Positions 5,222 to 7,540 of a stretch of 7,540 nt of DNA are shown piece by piece; positions within the stretch are counted from its first letter, which is position 1, and each line of letters opens with the position of its first letter. The stretch comes from Bacilli bacterium (lineage in GTDB: Bacteria; Bacillota_I; Bacilli_A; RFN20; CAG-826): the NCBI GenBank assembly GCA_024693415.1, contig JAILKX010000109.1, positions 1 to 7,540 of the forward strand, read 5' to 3'. The translations under genes were made by a program, and so were the position numbers. A model generated the notes under the pieces. It had not been told where the DNA came from and searched no databases. It saw nothing but the letters and a program-made list of their open reading frames with translations.

Positions 5222-7123
5222 TTATTCCTTGATGATTGCCTTGAAGTGGCACTGGCTCATACAGGTGCCGCACTTGATGCACTTCGACTGATCGATGACG
5301 TGGACGAACTTATTGGGCAACGGGCGGACGGTGACGGGATCCTTGCCCGCGGCGATGCAATTGACCGGGCAGTTGCGGGCGCAAAGGGTGCAGCCCATGC
5401 ACTTCGCCGGGTCGATCTTGTACTGCATGAGCTTCTTGCAGACGTGGGCGGGGCACTTCTTGTCGACGACGTGGGCCTCGTATTCCTCGGGGAAGTTGTT
5501 CATGGTCGAGAGGATCGGGTTCGCCGCGGTCTGGCCAAGGGCGCAGAGCGCGCCGTTTTTGATGACGGTGGCGAGCTCCTTCATCTCTTCAAGGGTCTCG
5601 GGGGTGCCTTTGCCGGAAGTGACGCGGCCAAGCATCTCAAAGAGCCTCTTGGTGCCGATGCGGCACTGGGAGCACTTTCCGCAGGATTCGCTGCAGATGA
5701 AGTCCATATAGAAGTGGGCGACGTCAACCATGCAGTTGTCCTCGTCCATGACGATGGCGCCGCCGGAACCCATCATGGATCCCTTGGCGACCAAGGTTTC
5801 GTAATCGATCGGGGTATCGAGGTCCTTCGCGGTCAAGCAGCCGCCGGAAGGTCCGCCGGTCTGGATGGCCTTGAATTCTTTGCCGCCCGGGATGCCGCCG
5901 CCGATGTCGTAGATCAGCGTGCGGAGGGTGGTGCCCATCGGAACCTCGACGAGGCCGACGTTATTGATCTTGCCGCCGAGGGCGAAGACCTTGGTTCCCT
6001 TGGAGCCTTCGGTGCCGTATTTGTTATAGGCAGCGGCCCCTTCGCGGAGGATATAGGGAATCTGGGCTAAGGTTTCGACGTTATTGACGCAGGTCGGCTT
6101 GCCCCAAAGTCCCTTGATGGCCGGGAACGGCGGGCGGGGACGCGGCATGCCGCGCTTGCCCTCGATGGAATTGAGAAGAGCGGTCTCCTCGCCGCAGACG
6201 AACGCACCGGCGCCGAGGCGGAGGTGGGCGCGGAAGGAGAAGTCAGTGCCGAGGATATGGTCGCCGAGCAAGCCGACTTTCTCCATATCTTCGATCGCGC
6301 GCTGCAAGCGGCTGACCGCGACCGGGTATTCGGCGCGGACGTAGAAATAGCCTTCGGTGGCACCGAACGCATAACCAGCGATCATCATGCCCTCGATGAC
6401 GTCGAAGGGGTTGCCTTCGAGGATCGAGCGGTCCATGAACGCGCCGGGGTCGCCTTCGTCGCCATTGCAGACGATGTATTTCTGATCGGCCTGGATGTTG
6501 GCCGCGAACTGCCATTTGCGGGCGGTCGGGAATCCTCCGCCGCCGCGGCCGCGGATGCCGGATTCCATGACTTCGTCGATGACCTGCTGCGGGGTCATGG
6601 TGGTGAGCGCCTTCTTGAGGCCCTTGAACGCATCGTAGCCGAGCGCTTCTTCTAGAAGGTCTGGGTTGATGAGCGAGCAGCCATGGAGGGCGATGCGCAC
6701 CTGCTTCTTGTAGAAGTTGATGTCATCCTGGCGGACGACTTTCTCATGGGTCTGGGGGTCGACGTAGAGGAGGTCTTCGCAAACCTGATGGTTCACGAGG
6801 TCATTCTCGACGATCTTGCGGACGTCAGCGACCTTCACCGCGCGATAGAGGGTGTCCTCCGGGAAGATCTTGACGAACGGGCCCTGGGAGCAGAAGCCGA
6901 AGCAGCCGACGTGGTTGACGGTGACTTTGTCTTCGAGTTTGTATTCCTTGATGAGCTTCTCGAGCTCTTCCTCGATCGCGACGGAATTGTTCGCGATGCA
7001 GCCGGTGCCGCCGCAGACGCAGACGGCGCGCTTGCCGCCTTCGCCTTTGATCTTGGCGTCAAAGGCTTTGGTGCAAGAGGCTATCTCTTTTTCGAGTATC
7101 TCGGGAGAAGTGATTCTTTCCAT
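5222..7123 (-). CDS. hydB: NuoF-like flavoprotein subunit HydB of the trimeric [FeFe] hydrogenase
   Basis: NAD(H)- and FMN-binding subunit of 633 aa, longer than plain NuoF because of domains added at both ends. An N-terminal thioredoxin-like [2Fe-2S] domain has C37 and C42 (CGGTGC) plus C74 and C78 (GCFGFC). The NuoF core follows: FMN/NADH glycine-rich loop GIRGRGGGGFPTARKW (189-204), NGDEGDPGAFMDR (220-232) and GAGAFVCGEETAL (304-316). The NuoF-type [4Fe-4S] is SCGKCSQC with C481, C484 and C487, and a distant C527. The C-terminus is a 2x[4Fe-4S] ferredoxin: C575/C578/C581/C585 and C615/C618/C621/C625. This is the architecture of HydB in electron-bifurcating hydrogenases and of HndC-type subunits. 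In the complex it would exchange electrons with NAD(H) and pass them through its clusters. The ATG overlaps the hydC stop (TAATG), with AAGGAGG 10 nt upstream. The HydC-HydB-HydA order argues against formate dehydrogenase or complex I, which share this module. Confidence 0.95.
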   Translation of the reverse strand: MERITSPEILEKEIASCTKAFDAKIKGEGGKRAVCVCGGTGCIANNSVAIEEELEKLIKEYKLEDKVTVNHVGCFGFCSQGPFVKIFPEDTLYRAVKVADVRKIVENDLVNHQVCEDLLYVDPQTHEKVVRQDDINFYKKQVRIALHGCSLINPDLLEEALGYDAFKGLKKALTTMTPQQVIDEVMESGIRGRGGGGFPTARKWQFAANIQADQKYIVCNGDEGDPGAFMDRSILEGNPFDVIEGMMIAGYAFGATEGYFYVRAEYPVAVSRLQRAIEDMEKVGLLGDHILGTDFSFRAHLRLGAGAFVCGEETALLNSIEGKRGMPRPRPPFPAIKGLWGKPTCVNNVETLAQIPYILREGAAAYNKYGTEGSKGTKVFALGGKINNVGLVEVPMGTTLRTLIYDIGGGIPGGKEFKAIQTGGPSGGCLTAKDLDTPIDYETLVAKGSMMGSGGAIVMDEDNCMVDVAHFYMDFICSESCGKCSQCRIGTKRLFEMLGRVTSGKGTPETLEEMKELATVIKNGALCALGQTAANPILSTMNNFPEEYEAHVVDKKCPAHVCKKLMQYKIDPAKCMGCTLCARNCPVNCIAAGKDPVTVRPLPNKFVHVIDQSKCIKCGTCMSQCHFKAIIKE

Positions 7124-7540
7124 TATGCAGCAGCCTCCTTCTGGCGATATTCATTGATGATCTGCTCGACCTGGGCCGGGGTGACCTTCGGGTAGACCTT
7201 GCCATTGATGGACATGGCCGGGGCGAGGGCGCAGGCGCCGATGCAGCGGATGGCCTCGATGGTGAACAGTCCATCGTCGGTAGTCTCGCCGGACTTGATG
7301 CCGAGGACCGTCTCGAACTTGTCGATGACCTGCTGCGAGCTCTTGACGTAGCAGGCGGTCCCAAGGCAAATGCCGAGGACGTATTTTCCCTTCGGCTTCA
7401 AAGAAAAGAACGAATAGAACGTGACGACGCCGTAGATCTCGGCGACGGGGATTCCGGTCTTGCCGGAAATAATCTCTTGGACTTCAAGGGGAATATATCC
7501 ATATTCCTTCTGGACGGCCGAGAGGATCATCATCAAGGGC
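7123..7540 (-). CDS. hydC: NuoE-like [2Fe-2S] subunit HydC of the trimeric [FeFe] hydrogenase, N-terminus cut off by the window edge
   Basis: Small thioredoxin-fold ferredoxin subunit. The frame is open to the right edge, so the true start lies outside; by family length about 20-30 residues are missing. The visible part begins with PLMMILSAVQKEYGYIP, matching the conserved NuoE helix (LxxxLQxVQxxYGYLP). GIPVAEIYGVVTFYSFF follows, then the four [2Fe-2S] cysteines in the order CLGTAC ... CIGAC (C-x4-C, 35 residues, C-x3-C). The protein ends QKEAAA, and the codons for that tail contain the hydB Shine-Dalgarno sequence. In the complex it donates to or accepts from the NuoF-like core of HydB. An in-frame TTG and ATGs near the edge are inside the conserved helix and are not likely starts. 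The operon promoter must lie beyond this window. Confidence 0.93.
   Translation of the reverse strand, partial: PLMMILSAVQKEYGYIPLEVQEIISGKTGIPVAEIYGVVTFYSFFSLKPKGKYVLGICLGTACYVKSSQQVIDKFETVLGIKSGETTDDGLFTIEAIRCIGACALAPAMSINGKVYPKVTPAQVEQIINEYRQKEAAA
7134..7140 (-). promoter_or_regulatory. Ribosome binding site of hydB, inside the 3' end of hydC
   Basis: Perfect AAGGAGG on the minus strand, 10 nt before the hydB ATG at 7123. It is embedded in the last hydC codons (Lys-Glu-Ala). With the TAATG stop/start overlap it suggests coupled translation of the two subunits. Confidence 0.85.

Noticed and set aside
5208..5282. 25-residue N-terminal extension of HydA reading back into hydB
   Set aside because: The strong GGGAGG site sits 8 nt before the internal ATG, and the N-terminus METVNIKIEG fits the ferredoxin-like domain start. 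The extension is hydB coding sequence in another frame.
4161..6070. Two long plus-strand open frames (286 and 287 codons) opposite hydA and hydB
   Set aside because: These are shadow frames produced by the strong C/G third-position bias of the hydrogenase genes. They have low-complexity Asp/Gly/Val/Ala products, no family motif, and they cross the real gene boundary.
3411..7125. Complex I (nuoE-nuoF-nuoG) or NAD-dependent formate dehydrogenase instead of hydrogenase
   Set aside because: The third gene carries the L2 and L3 H-cluster motifs (MPCTAKK, C-x-x-GC followed by GGGQP), which neither NuoG nor the formate dehydrogenase catalytic subunit has.

Overview
All seven genes recognised in this window lie on the minus strand, so transcription runs from high to low coordinates. 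In order they are: hydC (5' end outside the window), hydB, hydA, a PfkB-family sugar kinase, a HAD-family phosphatase, cysS, and the start of rlmB (3' end outside the window). The protein families, and the cysS-rlmB adjacency in particular, suggest an anaerobic fermenter of the Firmicutes/Bacilli or a relative of the Mollicutes. This is inference from gene content and sequence flavour only. The standard genetic code fits: TGA is a stop for both cysS and the phosphatase gene, and Trp is TGG. The DNA is moderately GC-rich, so an AT-rich mycoplasma-type genome is unlikely.

The right half (about 3411-7540) is a three-gene cassette for a trimeric NAD(H)-linked [FeFe] hydrogenase. HydC is a NuoE-like [2Fe-2S] protein. 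HydB is a NuoF-like flavoprotein with an added N-terminal [2Fe-2S] domain and a C-terminal pair of [4Fe-4S] clusters. HydA is the catalytic subunit, with one [2Fe-2S], a His-ligated [4Fe-4S], two further [4Fe-4S] and the H-cluster domain. hydC and hydB overlap as TAATG. hydB and hydA are 14 nt apart, and both hydB and hydA have strong Shine-Dalgarno sequences. The unit closes with a clear intrinsic terminator. The likely role is to couple NADH and reduced ferredoxin oxidation to H2 production, or the reverse. One H-cluster loop departs from the textbook motif (TSCSPGW instead of TSCCPxW).

The left half holds ordinary housekeeping-type genes: the sugar kinase of unknown substrate, a phosphoglycolate-phosphatase-like HAD protein, cysteinyl-tRNA synthetase, and a 23S rRNA 2'-O-methyltransferase. 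The kinase, phosphatase and cysS genes are separated by short AT-rich gaps and lack Shine-Dalgarno sequences. The phosphatase gene and cysS each have a -10-like hexamer (TATAAT, TATGAT) exactly 8 nt upstream of ATG, in a very similar 17-nt context, which suggests leaderless transcripts. A hairpin between the phosphatase gene and cysS looks like a terminator stacked against the cysS promoter. cysS and rlmB overlap by 4 nt (ATGA) and are probably co-translated.

I found no mobile elements, CRISPR arrays, tRNAs or rRNAs, no non-coding stretch above about 100 nt, and no convincing novel multi-gene system. The points most worth a second look are the hydrogenase L1 loop variant and the paired leaderless-type promoters.
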